The notes under the pieces are model-generated. The model was not told the origin of the DNA, ran no database searches, and worked only from the letters and a program-made list of their open reading frames with translations. This document shows, in pieces, positions 32,929 to 44,391 of a stretch of 64,000 bases of DNA (position 1 is its first letter; the number at the start of each line of letters is the position of its first letter). The translations under genes were made by a program, and so were the position numbers. Location of the stretch: assembly GCF_028009165.1 (NCBI RefSeq), contig NW_026611618.1, forward strand, positions 496,001 to 560,000. Direction: 5' to 3'. This DNA is from Akanthomyces muscarius. Taxonomy: Eukaryota > Ascomycota > Sordariomycetes > Hypocreales > Cordycipitaceae.

Positions 32929-34099
32929 ATGCGTGTGATCTTTGCAACGACGAATCGAAAATAAAAACAAAACCAGTTCCTATTGGTGGGAACCCGCAAC
33001 AAATACAACACCAACGTGGGACGACAAGGGACAAAAAAAAGGGAAATGGGCATGATACTCCGGCGTTTTTTTAATGTTTTGCGATAGGAATCCCCTCTTG
33101 CTCTCTTTCTGTTTGAAAGGGAAGCAGAGGAACCCCAAGCAGGGTAGATGAATTGAGAATTCCTATGGTTCTCAATGGCCATTTCACATACATTCTGTGA
33201 AGTGCTCCATGGGAGGCGTTTCCCGAAGTCTGTCCTGCTCTCTTGTCCGATTCATTGCTGAGCGTGACGCATTTCTTCCCCTTCGGCCAGTCTTGGCCAA
33301 GGACGTCTGTGCAAGAAAACAAACTCCCATGCGGATTCGTAGATCCCTCTTCGTAGACCTCTCTGCCTCACCGGCAACCCGCATCCACCGCTAGTATATC
33401 TCCGCGTTGACCTGTTATTTCATGGTCTTCGAGGTATACGACTAGCGAAGAGTAAACAAAGTAGTTGGCCACTTACTATCAAAGGCCTCTACTTCTTGCC
33501 CGAAGATTTTCATCGAGAGTAATGTTTATGACTATGGAAATTTGATGGTGAGGAACATACCAATTAAACGTCGCACCCTTATTTCCCCACAGCCTCTTCA
33601 CACAATGGCCAGCATGTCAGGACGCTACATCCAGGTCACAGCGGCACGGCAAGCTGTAAAAACATAATCCATCAATTAAAACTAGCACCTGTTGCTTCAT
33701 CTAATATAATGCTGCACTGAATAAAGCGCATACCATGGTCAATGCCAAAGACGTATCCCGTCGATATAACTATAATCCTCTCCTCCGCTGCCGCGTAAAT
33801 GCTCTCGAATTGCGTACAAGCCACGATATGATAAAGCTGAGCATCGCGACATTGCTGCATGTAACAGCTTACTCGTCCGAAACAATAGGCAGCGGACTCC
33901 CATGTGTATCTATACTATTGCAACTTGAGGTTGCAGCCCAAAATGTAGCCCGAAGATAAAAGCAAAGCGTGCAAACCTCGGACAGCTAACTCTGATGCGA
34001 TGCTATTCATACAAGTGTCGTAAGTATGGCTGGTGTAATTCATGCCCAAGCTAAAACTTTTTGATGCTGGTGAGGTTGAATCTGATCATAACTGCGTGT
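32929..34099. other. Convergent intergenic region
   Basis: It separates the 3' ends of L26 and the putative 4E-binding protein gene. Small open frames show no support. Confidence 0.5.
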
Positions 34100-36727
34100 T
34101 TACTGAGACAATATTCCCTGTGGGTTAAATTTGTGAAGGCTATCTTGGCGAATCGGTTCATTGTCGTTTGCCACAGCCGGCGGCAAGTTCTCGGCCTGTA
34201 CAATTTCGGGCGACTTGAGCTGAATAAGATCACCGCTCTCGGCGGCCTTTCCATTTGCTGTAGTAGACCGCGCTGGCGCGGAGGTATTTGCAATGGTTGG
34301 TGTTAAGTATGCTGTTGCGTGGCCTCGGTATTGGGGTAGGACACCCTGTGCGGTCGCGGAGGAAATCGTGCTAGGAACGAGCTGCCCGCTGGATTTTCCT
34401 TTGTTGAGCATACTCTGCCAAATGTCGTTGCGGGACTTGGTTCTATGAGGAGATTAATGACGGGTACAGAATGGGAAAGGGGGATAGATGCACACCCTGC
34501 TGAGGCTGCTGGCTTACGGCCCTTGAAGAGAATGCTTCGACCGTCCTCGCCTTCTTCAGACTCCGAATTGAATCTCGAAGACGCAGTGGCAGTAGTTGCT
34601 GCTGGATCCACATTCTTGCGAGCGTCTTCACCCTGGCGACCAATCTTGCCCGTGCATGATGCGCCGCGTTCCATAATCGAGCTGCCACAGCTCGAGTTTC
34701 GGGCCAACGCCTCGGATTGTGTTGTCTGACCGAGAGCGCCTCGGACAACTCGCTGTCTTAGTCTGCCCAGGGATCGGAACGGATCATAGACAGATCCATT
34801 AGCACTTCGTGGACCGTCGCTTTCTGATTGCACATCCATCAACGGATCATTTGACTCTGAAGATCGATCTTTCGTAGGAGAGGGCGGGTAAAAGTCTTTT
34901 CCGTCAAACTTGGGAAGGCCGCGCTGTAGGTGATGAGGGGTTTTACCCCAGTACATGTGGCGTGCACGAAGCTCATCGTCAGTGAGATCCCGCACATATT
35001 GATAGCCAGTCTCCCGAGCCTTGTCTGGGTTGCCCCCGGTCGGTATCATGCCGATTAGATACGGAATCTCTGGCTTCCGGGAGGAGAAGAACGAAGAATG
35101 GCCAGACCCTTCATTCTGTGGCTGAAAAGGCGGTGCAAGAGCCGCATGAACCGGCAGCGTTGAGGGTTTTTTAGTAGGGTCTGCTGTGCTCCCGAGCCTC
35201 TTGGGAGCAAAGAGGCTGACGGACTTGGTAGAATTGATGCCTTGCTGAGCTTGAAAATATTCTCGGTCTTTCTCGCGCCATGGCATTTGCACAGAGTTGC
35301 TCATACAATCCTGAAGAGAGTTTGGAGGAGGGCGGTTGGATGGCTCGTCTGCAGACGCATGGGGGAGTGTAATGGAGACTGAAGATGCAGAAGAGTTCTC
35401 CTTTGTCTTTGGATAATAACTTTCCTCAAAGCTTTTTTGGTTCTCAAGATTCTTCTCGAATTGCTCCACTTGCTGGCGAACCATGTGTGCCTGGTACTCC
35501 ATCCACTTTTCATCAATTTGATGTTTGTTGTAAAGAAGTTGGTCTTCAAGATATTTTAAAGATCCCCTCAGAACATCAATTTGCTTTTTGGTGATTTCAC
35601 TGGGTCGAATTGAGGATATAGGAGGGTTTGGTAAGGAACCTGTGGTTTGTGTAGTTGGCGAAGCAGCCGCAGCAGGACTGGGCTTTGCAGTTTCGACGGC
35701 AGGCTTGTCGACCTTGACAGGAGCAGATGCAGGGGCAGCTGTGGCCGAAACCGAGGCCGAAGTTGTGGACTGTAATGCTGTTGGAGCTGTAACTGGCCCA
35801 AGCATTGATGGATGAGGAAAGCCGGAAAACGCAGGCATGCCATAGGCAAAAAGGGATGGATTATGAGGCATAGCCCACTGGCCGTTGAAGTAATAGGGCC
35901 GGCTGCCACCCATAGGAGCAGCATTTTGGTGTGTAGAAGGATCTACCCCTTCTTGGCGGTCATCAACACCGTCCTGCTGGTTTCGGGAATTATCTTTGTC
36001 GCTGGCTTTCGGAAATGCTGTTTGTGGCATAGGCGGAGGCAGACAAAATGTGTTGTAGATCTGCCACGGAAACATTGGGTATGCAGATCCGTGCATGGCA
36101 GGAGTATATCCTGGATACATAGGAGGGAAAACGCCGTACGGATACTGGGTGCCATTTGTTATCGCAGCATCAGCAGAATCCCGCTCCAATGGGCGCGCGG
36201 GGAAGAGACTCCCCGAACCAGACTTTTCCTTTGACCATTTGCCAGTGGGGGATGAAGAAGCCCTTGTATTTGGAACAATCCGTCCGCCTGCTGTAACCCT
36301 GACATGGGAAGGCGAAACTACAGCTTTGTAAAAGCGTTGGAAGCCTTCGTCCTTTTGGGCAACAAGACCCGGTGGCGCCGAAATTGGCTGTGGCTCGCCA
36401 GATTCGTTCTCTGTCCGACCGCGATATCTCCACTCCGAATCTGTGCCATCGAGTTGCTGAACAGGAGCAAGATTGCCGTTGGGAGCAGCCGTCACTTTCT
36501 CGGTCTCTTCTTCTGGAATCAAAGGCAGAGATCGATTGACGGGGAAACGCAGAATGTCTTCTGCAATTCAGCTGTCAGTAGGAAATAGCAACAAGGTTCA
36601 AACTTATAAACGCACCGAGAGAAAGGTCTTTTTGGAGCTTCTGACAGAGCTCGTCATATATCTCTTTCCTGGCGGGAATAGACTTCATTCGAAGCAACTC
36701 TTGCGCGGAGTATGTGACGGGGGCCAT
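34100..36727 (-). CDS. Putative eIF4E-binding protein (fungal, otherwise unrecognised)
   Basis: Exons on the minus strand 36727-36616, 36560-34496 and 34442-34100 join in phase to 839 aa; introns are 55 and 53 nt. The C-terminal donor GTGTGC at 34495 was preferred over GTAAGC nearby because only it restores the good C-terminal frame (TKSRNDIWQSMLNKGK). Right at the N-terminus, APVTYSAQELLRMK contains a canonical eIF4E-binding motif Y-X4-L-Phi (Y6, L11, L12), placed as in 4E-T/Cup/Eap1-type repressors. The rest is low-complexity and disordered, with a Pro/Met-rich middle and one conserved-looking block, GYQYVRDLTDDELRARHMYW followed by GKTPHHLQRGLPKFDGKDFY. I infer a cytosolic translation or mRNA-storage regulator. 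No enzymatic domain is seen. An upstream in-frame ATG at 37132 would add 135 aa of unlikely sequence. Confidence 0.7.
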
Positions 36728-39326
36728 TTTGGTTCCGAGAAAGGCGAAAAACAGGTACGAACGATGGTTTTCTCTCGAGTACCAGACAAACAGCGTGGGG
36801 TACCCTCGAGGCGATCCAGTAGGGCGGCTGTTGACACGAATGAAGGTCAAGATGGGGGCAATCTGCGTCCAGAGTCTGGATCCGTCAGCAATTTTCTGGG
36901 CCTCCAACTGTGACTGAAGAAAATGTGGTAAGTCGCGGCGGGACAAGAGATGGTGGAAGAAGTTCAAGCTGCCAGCCAGACGAATTGTGACCTGAATGCA
37001 ACGATGATGATTGTGAAGCAAGGAGTGTTTGATGAGCAGCGCCGTAGAAGGGCCCAAAGCCTGGTCCTCATTTTGGAGCACCGACAGCCATCGAAGCAAC
37101 CGCTTCGACCTTTTCGAGCGGGTGAGGGTCATGCCGAGCCGTTATGAGCAATATAGATAACGTTTCTGAAATAATGCTAATCGAAGCTTTCTTTCATTTT
37201 AAAGTGTTGGCAAAAAGATCTCAGAAAAGCCAGTGCAATTGTTGAAACAAGGGCGGAAGATCGAGGCGACAAGCTGCTCCAGCGAGGCAAATAGGCGAGG
37301 CAAATGTTGATGGCGGCGAGGAGGCAAGACTGTGGAGGGTGGGGGAGGCTTGGTGCAAATGCAAAATGATATTGCAAAGGTTGGAGATGATTCGCGTCAA
37401 ACCGGCTGCGGCAGGGATGGGACGGGAGCGGAGGCCGGATGCGTGATGGGTGGTGAGAAGAAAGTGAGAAGACGCTGGACTTACCCAACAGCTACCAGCG
37501 AGAGCAATTCGGGACCGCACGTGTATTCATACAAAGATCAGTCAAAGTGTCGATCAAGAAACGGTCGTCGTGAGAAATGAAGATAGGAAATTGTGACAGA
37601 TGGAGTGATGGATGGGAGTGGTTGGAGATGTCAAAGGAAGACAAATGGACGAGACGGCCGGGATAATTAGAATAGGTAGCGAAGGACGGTGGCGTGTTCG
37701 AAGGGTCCTGACTGCGTAATTTAGGAAGGAGCCTGTCGAAATTAGCCAGGACAACAAGCTGCGCTGGTGGCACTGGAAAGAGCTCTTCTTTGTCTGGAGA
37801 GCATGTAAGCCACAACAAGGACGATGAGAGTTGCAAGAATGATCCTTCTATTGTGCTATTTGTACTAAACAAGTCTCCAAGTTGAGGGCAAATTTTAATT
37901 TTTTTTTGGTTCTCTGTCTTTCAAATAAAAAACCGTCATCTCCTCTGTCGTCTGCAAACGGAGGCACTTTTTGGGTATCGGTGTTCGGTCCCGCAGCAGC
38001 TGTCAGAGCAAATCGCTGCCAGCCGTCAGGAAAGTGCCCAACGCATCAGGCAAACTCACACATACCTCGTTTCACAAGAACAGCATCTTGTGCAATAAAA
38101 TGAGCAACATCTCTCGCAAGAAAGCGCAACTTGCAGTCACTTCTGCGCGTCGAGCCCCCCCACCTGGCGATGCGCGAACTGCTGGGTCAGTTTGCTGACG
38201 GGCTTGGATGCTCCGGCACGGGCCGAGGCGGATCTGGTTTTGGTCGAGGTGGGCTTTCTGCAGTATTTCCAACCACAGGAGCAAGGAAATCTGCTGCTAG
38301 AATGCCGGAGCTAACCATCTTCTTTATCAGCGCGGATGCGACCGATACTACATGGCGAGCGTTTCGCCCGAGATGAAGGACGTGGTGGCCGTTTTATACA
38401 TTAAATATCGATGTAGCAGCCCCCCCCCGCCATTCAGACGCGCACACGAAACCCGAATGTGCTCAGGACCTCATGCGAACTGGTGTCTGGCTTGCACGCC
38501 ACCTATAGCCACCCCTTCCCCTGTCCTGGGTGCTCAGACGCCTTGGTTTCGAACATGGATGGGTATTTGCCTCCGCCGCGCGGGCCGCCTCCACGCAACG
38601 GCCTTGTCGGATAGACAACGGCGCCTGATATCCAAAGTGTCTCGGGGACTGCAGAATCGGGAATTTCTCGCATGGCCGGGGGCGTTTAAGCCTCATGCGC
38701 ACTGACACCGGGTGCGTGGCATTGGAGCGGCACACAGCAACGGTAAGTAGAGCGGTGGTGCTATTTGTGCATCCCTGCAGTCAGTCTGAGCTGGCGTTTT
38801 TTTCATGCAAACGAGGACACGCGCAGTGGTGCATGCAGCAAAATTCCATAAAATAGTCACAATTGGTCTGATGACCATATTGGTCGCTACCAGTATGCAG
38901 TCGCTCATCACGCTGTCGCAGCGTTGATGCGATCCACGACCGCGTGCCGCTGATACCACAGCTACCCGATACCAATCAACGGAACGTCAGCGCACATCAC
39001 AACGACATTTATCTGTCAACTGAATTATGAGGGACGCCCAACTTGCAATTCTGGACTAGAAAGACAGTGAAGTATATTGATACATTTCTTTCATCCTCCA
39101 GGCGGCTAGACGTAGCATGTGACTTACTGAATATCTATGGCGGTGCTGTAGAGGCCACGAGGGGCAAAACCAGATCTTCCCCGAATATGGTCCGACACAC
39201 CTGAAATACATCCCCTCCGGATTTCACTCGATTGCAACCATGGATGATGTCAGTAGTGGATATTCACTGTTCCATCTCTTGACTGTCTCTACACAGAAAA
39301 ATGCTATTTGATGTAGATTTGCCACA
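36728..39326. other. Long upstream region, no supported gene
   Basis: This is probably the promoter and leader of the minus-strand gene ending at 34100. The minus strand from 37872 to 36728 contains several upstream open frames, including one in frame with the gene from 37132. Further out, 37900-39326 shows no supported exon. Confidence 0.45.
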
Positions 39327-39712
39327 TCAAAGCTCTACGGCATCATCTCCGATTACACATTCCGTCACATCAGTATATGTGCATGCGTCCAGGGTCGCGT
39401 TGTATACTTTGCGATTTTGCGGAGTGCATCTCGCTGGTTGATCCGAGCATTCCCCACAATCAAATTCTATGGCTTGCAGTCCAGCATCACAGGTAATAAA
39501 CCTTGTGCAATCCCTTGGGTTTATGTAGTTTCCAGGCTGCATGCCTGAGCAGTCGTACCAAGGTGCTGGCCTGCTAGTGTCTCCGGATCCGCAATGACCA
39601 CTGTGACATATTCTCAGTATGGTGTATAGTCAGCGATTGGGTAGAAAGGAGCATACCCTAGACTTAGCATAGCTACTACTAGCATTGTCGTTTTGACTGT
39701 CTTGGGAAACAT
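39327..39712 (-). CDS. Small secreted CBM14 (peritrophin-A type) chitin-binding protein
   Basis: Exons on the minus strand 39712-39657 and 39600-39327 join (phase 2; 56-nt intron GTATGC..CAG) to 109 aa. The first exon encodes a signal peptide (MFPKTVKTTMLVVAMLSLG). The mature protein is small and has nine cysteines. The order fits CBM14/peritrophin-A: APWYDCSGMQPGNYINPRDC, then TRFITCDAGLQAIEFDCGEC, and YNATLDACTYTDVTEC, with the usual aromatic and Asn residues before the last pair. The family binds chitin. In fungi such proteins include wall-protecting lectins such as the Avr4 type, which shield hyphae from host chitinases; this parallel is inference. The gene stands alone in a 4-kb gene-poor gap, a typical place for effector-like genes. 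A single exon view would lose the signal peptide. Confidence 0.83.
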
Positions 39713-40987
39713 GTTGTGCGTCGTGAGAAACTATAAGTAGTAGACAACAGGAGATAACGTTTACAAGATGAAGGGAGCAGGACGGATTACAGGTATTATA
39801 ATGGCGAGTTGTGGATGCTGTTGGCCATATTTGCTTTTGTTCTCTTACGTCACTGGAAGACAAAATGTGGTACATTCGGGGAATCTGACTGCCCTAATTC
39901 ATTACTTTCCAGGGAAGTAATGTGAGAACTTTGGCGCGTCTCCACGCGCGCCGCCGGTGCCACGCTAATCAAAACGGTGGTAAGATCAACCGCAGAGCAT
40001 AGCGGGCATGTATGTCTCTCTGCTTGGCCCAGAGCTATACCACAGACGTTGAGCGATCAACGAATCAGAGAAGAAGATGAAGAAAAAGAGGAAGAAGAGG
40101 AAGGAGAAGCAGACGCGTTTAGAAAACCGAGACCTCTGAAACAACCATGACATGGGATACTCTATATATCGAGGAATATTTTGCGTCTGGGCTCCATGCC
40201 AATTATCACATGGGGTAGGACAAAGTGAACCATGTGTTAGCCGTGATACAGTGCTGCTGTGGAGTCGAGGCGACAGCGGGTAACACATGCGTTTGAATCA
40301 CGAAACAGGTTCCTGGCCAGAACCTACTAGGTAGCTGTATTCATGCCATGCCGTCTAAATTCTGGGCTTTGGCTGCAGAGAAATGCAAGGCTACAAGCCC
40401 ACCACATCACCACAATGCGGCTACCGGTATTTACCTAGCCATCGGCAGCTTCCTGGCCCGAACCCGGCCAAAGGGAACCCGGGCCGACAGACTCGTCGCT
40501 CAATGGGGGAATCAGGCAACGCATGTTCAAACATCCAGCGGCCGAGTTTCCATGCCATAACGTTACATATGCCCAGCGATGCAGGCGCACGCGTGATTGG
40601 ACAAAATGGCCTTAGAAGGCTCTTTCTTGCGCCTCTGATTTGGCCATCTACCAATGGCCTCGGTTGCTAGCTACGATATCCACAAGGCACCGAGACCGTT
40701 GATCCATACTATCCCCTCACTGGGGTAAACCCAGTTCGATTGGATGACGGATGTTAGGAACGGTCCGGAAAATTGACGCAAAAAACAGCATTTAGGCTTG
40801 TGATTCTCGGCTGTAGCGTTTTCCGATTTTGCATCTACATCTACATCAGCTTCCCGATTTCCAACTCACGACTCTTGCACCCGCATCTTCCTCAATTCAC
40901 TCGACAACGAGAATCACACGACCGCCCGATTTAAAGCGCGCACCACACCAATTGACTTCAATCAATCAATCAGAAACCAAATTCACC
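39713..40987. other. Divergent intergenic region
   Basis: Shared upstream region of the CBM14 gene (minus) and the SET-domain gene (plus). No gene is seen. Confidence 0.5.
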
Positions 40988-42040
40988 ATGGCTCCTCTTA
41001 CTCCCCACTGGCAGCAGCCTTCCCACCCCGACATTCAAGACGTCGTCATCGTCAACGAGGCCGAATTCACCACCAAGAGCCTCTCGCGCGTCGCCCTCGC
41101 ACCTTTTGCCCTCTTTGCGCGCTTCGACTTTCCGCCGTGCACCGAGGCCCCGGAGCCCACGTATGCCACGGTGCAGATGGGACGCAATAGACATCTCAAC
41201 CTCAACAGTGACTTGCTGTACATTAACCACTCTTGTGAACCGTCTCTTGTCAGTGAATGCCCGCTCCTCCCGGTTTGCTAGGTACCTACCTAGCGTCGCC
41301 TGTTTCTCCCCCGCATTCAAGTTGACGCACGTGGAAGGGGGACGAGCTCACACTCAAGAAGACCTCGGGTATTCCCCGATGCGAAGTAGAAGTTTACCAG
41401 AATTGACAAGAATAAAACCACTCTAGATCTTTGACACTGGTAACAAGATTATCATTGCTGGACCCAAGGGCCTCCAACCTGGCGATGAACTCACTGTTAG
41501 TTGACCCCGCCATACCCCGCCACGCTGCGATGCGGCGAAATGCGTAGCAAACGCATGGCGAAAAAAAAAAAAGGCAAAAACCTCTAATGACCAATTCTCC
41601 ATGCTCAGTTCTTCTATCCCTCTACAGAATGGGAAATGGCCCAGCCCTTCCAGTGCCTCTGCGGCACGCCCACCTGCCGGGGCACCATTGACGGCGCCAA
41701 GAAGATGACGCGCGCCCAGCTCGACGGCCTCTGGCTCTCCAAGCACATCCGCGAGCTCCGCGCCGAGCAAGAATCCGCCGGCTCCCCTTCGCCCGCCTCT
41801 GTCTCCTCCGACCCGACGACCTCTGCGCTTCAGAATGCCCTTGACCAGGCGGAAAAGGTCGTCGAGGCCGCTCGCGCCGCGCTCCTCTCCTACACGAGCA
41901 GCAGCAGCAGCAACGGCGCCAGCACGTTCCTCAGCAACAGCGCCGACAATGCCACCAAGGGCAACGGCATCGGCCGCCGCGGCCTGACCTCGCGGGAGCT
42001 GAGCGGCGAGATGGGTGGCGACACGGCGATTCGTGCGTAA
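40988..42040 (+). CDS. SET-domain (post-SET type) protein
   Basis: Exons 40988-41248, 41427-41495 and 41609-42040 join with phase 0 at both junctions to 253 aa; introns are 178 and 113 nt. The SET catalytic core is visible as YINHSCEPSL (N80-H81-S82-C83, the AdoMet-pocket knot), followed by IIIAGPKGLQPGDELTFFYP, where the Tyr is the expected catalytic residue. A post-SET-like CLCGTPTC follows. The N-terminal SET strands are short, and the C-terminal third is a Ser-rich helical tail (SALQNALDQAEKVVEAARAA). The protein should be an AdoMet-dependent lysine methyltransferase, or a related small SET protein whose targets in fungi are mostly unknown. Nuclear or cytosolic location cannot be told. 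Confidence 0.85.
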
Positions 42041-42483
42041 AAGAAAAAAACGGACCTAACTGGTTTGCGGAGGGATAGATGCTTTCTTGCCTTTTGGCGT
42101 GGAATCTCTGTCCCTTGTTGACTGTTGGTGAAGAAGCAAGCAAGATGACTCCCGCGTCATTCAACTGGTGTGCCTCTTGCAATGAAGAAGAAAAATGGAG
42201 AAAAAAGTAAAGGTGAACTGTTATTTTACATTCTGTTATACAACGCGGAGAATTCAACATCTCGTGTTCTTTAAGTAGTTTTTCAAACATTGCAACTGAA
42301 AATAAGAAGAATAACTCCATTGAATTCGTGCTTATAAACCAGGAAAAGACGCCAAACGCCAACTATATAATATCGAAGAGAAGAAAGAGATTCAAAAAAG
42401 ACTAAAATCCGCCGTCGTATAGAAATACAAAGTCATTGCTGAAACGTACATCGAACCAAGCTCGGCACAATGGACAGACTGCT
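42041..42483. other. Convergent intergenic region
   Basis: Between the SET-domain gene and the membrane protein gene 3' ends. No gene is seen. Confidence 0.5.
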
Positions 42484-44391
42484 TTAGTCTCGTGCCTTGG
42501 CCTTTCTCTCCGCTTCCTTGCGTCGGTTCCCGCCCGTGACATTCATGCCTGGCATCCACCCGGCATCGCTGATCAGGCGCTGCTTCTCGGTGTACTTGGC
42601 CATGTCCTCCCACTGCTTGCGTTCTAGGGTGCGGCGGTCGTGTGTCGCGCGCGTGAAGCGCCACGCCTCCGTGTCGGCCATGTGCCAGGCCTCGAGCGAT
42701 GCACGGCGGCGCATCGTCTCGGTGGTGCCGGCGACGGCGTCACGGGGCACGGCAATGACGGCCTCCTTGGCACGATCCAAGATGGCGAGCTCCCTCTCCC
42801 GCTCGGTCTCGCTCGTGGCCTTGGGCCCGTAGGCAAGGTCGGGCCGGTCCTTGTCGTTGATGTGGTCTGAGGGTACGGGGCTCTCGGAGCGGCCGTCGTC
42901 GATGAGCTTCTGCGGGATGGCGAAGCCAAAGTACCAGTCGAGCTCGGTGGGGAACGGGTCCTCGGCGGTGAACCATAGCGACCGCGTGTCGGCGGTGTCG
43001 CCTGATACGGCCTTTTTGAATTGCAAGACTTGCGAGTATCGTGATCGATGACCGCCAAGCAGGCTCGCAGTCACGGAATACAGCCAGCCATCCCGTTCAG
43101 AATCGCGAATGACGGTGGCGTTGAAGCCTTCCTCCATGCTGGCCAGGACGGTGCGTGTCCACGGGTGGGGGACCACACCGATTGTAAACACATTGCTTTC
43201 GTTCATGAATGCCTTGGGCGTCTTGACAACCAAGGGTGTTGTGGCGCCACAGGGACCGCATTTAGGAAGATTGGGAGGGCATGAGCCGGCAAGGGGCGTG
43301 GGCGGACACGATGCCAGAGCTTCGGCCAGAGCAGTGGCATTCCGCACCATGGCGGTCATATGTTCCGGGAAAGGCTTGACAACATCGATACCCAAGGCGT
43401 AGGAATTTTGCCAAGAGGACTGAAGGTGGGCATTGATAAGCTCGTTGCGCAGAGCTCCGAACTGGTGCTTGTTTTTGTCGAGCACGAGTTTGGGATACTT
43501 TTTGGCGATGGTGGTGGCATTGTAGAAAGCTAGCACAGTCGAAGCCTCTTCCTCTGCAATTGCGTCGGCGGCTAGGACATCTAGAAGCGAATTGGCAGAG
43601 TTGATGTCAACCGACTCCATTGCGTTCCGAACCGCTAGGTGCACCTGCTCCCGAGAGCCCCAAAATAGCGCGCTCGACATGTTGCCTGCCCTCGATAACG
43701 TGCTGTATTGGCCGCGTCGGAGAGAAGGCAAAAAGTCGTAGTCGGTACCCATCGGGAAGAGAACAGGCTGTGAGAGCAGGCCGCCATCCATCGTGTCCCA
43801 CGCGAGCCAGCGCAAGAGATCCCTCTTTAGCTGAACTCCGACATTCATCGTGTCGAGCTTGGAGTAGAGGGGATTCGTCTTTGCCTCGTCTGGACCGAGA
43901 ATCAAGGGCTTGAATCCCCGCGCCCACCAAGCGCGTCGCCACATAAGTAGCAGCTCAGCATCTGTATTATTTTCGGCGGCCTCGGTTTGATCGAGCGCGT
44001 CGTAGTAACAGTATATCGGCGGGCGACTCTGCAAATTCGGAAGAAGAGTTCTGTCGTCGTCCAAAGTCACTTCATTGGAGAAGACTTTGGACAAGCCCTG
44101 GGGGTCTGCCAGCCACGACGATCTGGCATATGCATCATTGCTTTGCCGTGGCGGCGGTGTTGATGGCGGAGTGACTGGCCGTTGCGCGCCTTTGGCGGTG
44201 GAATCGTAGACTCGAGGTTTTGTCGTAGTCTTTCGCTCGGCTTTGGACAAACTCGGCGAGGATGGCAGCGCAGATGTGAGAAGAGTAACGAGACAAAAGG
44301 CGGAGAGCGACACAGCGGCGAGAAGAATCGTCAACCGCCGTGTGGTTAAACGAGGCATTGGGAGGCCGGGGTAGGTCGGCCGTCGAAGCAT
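42484..44391 (-). CDS. Uncharacterised fungal type II membrane protein
   Basis: A single exon of 635 aa. A short basic cytosolic N-terminus is followed by one signal-anchor helix at about residues 18-43 (RRLTILLAAVSLSAFCLVTL), then a Ser/Pro/Thr-rich stem and a large lumenal part with several N-glycosylation sequons. The lumenal domain contains PPIYCYYDALDQTEAAENN, ELLLMWRRAWWARGFKPLIL, LLRWLAWDTMDGGLL, QPVLFPMGTDYDF and a CPPNLPKCGPCG cluster. This architecture and the stem suggest a Golgi glycosyltransferase-like protein. The segment YCYYDALDQ...LLMWRRAWWARGFKPLIL reminds me of glycosyltransferase N-terminal strands, but I cannot name a family and no clear DXD motif stands out. The tail is highly charged and helical. 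Confidence 0.75.
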   Translation of the reverse strand: MLRRPTYPGLPMPRLTTRRLTILLAAVSLSAFCLVTLLTSALPSSPSLSKAERKTTTKPRVYDSTAKGAQRPVTPPSTPPPRQSNDAYARSSWLADPQGLSKVFSNEVTLDDDRTLLPNLQSRPPIYCYYDALDQTEAAENNTDAELLLMWRRAWWARGFKPLILGPDEAKTNPLYSKLDTMNVGVQLKRDLLRWLAWDTMDGGLLSQPVLFPMGTDYDFLPSLRRGQYSTLSRAGNMSSALFWGSREQVHLAVRNAMESVDINSANSLLDVLAADAIAEEEASTVLAFYNATTIAKKYPKLVLDKNKHQFGALRNELINAHLQSSWQNSYALGIDVVKPFPEHMTAMVRNATALAEALASCPPTPLAGSCPPNLPKCGPCGATTPLVVKTPKAFMNESNVFTIGVVPHPWTRTVLASMEEGFNATVIRDSERDGWLYSVTASLLGGHRSRYSQVLQFKKAVSGDTADTRSLWFTAEDPFPTELDWYFGFAIPQKLIDDGRSESPVPSDHINDKDRPDLAYGPKATSETERERELAILDRAKEAVIAVPRDAVAGTTETMRRRASLEAWHMADTEAWRFTRATHDRRTLERKQWEDMAKYTEKQRLISDAGWMPGMNVTGGNRRKEAERKAKARD

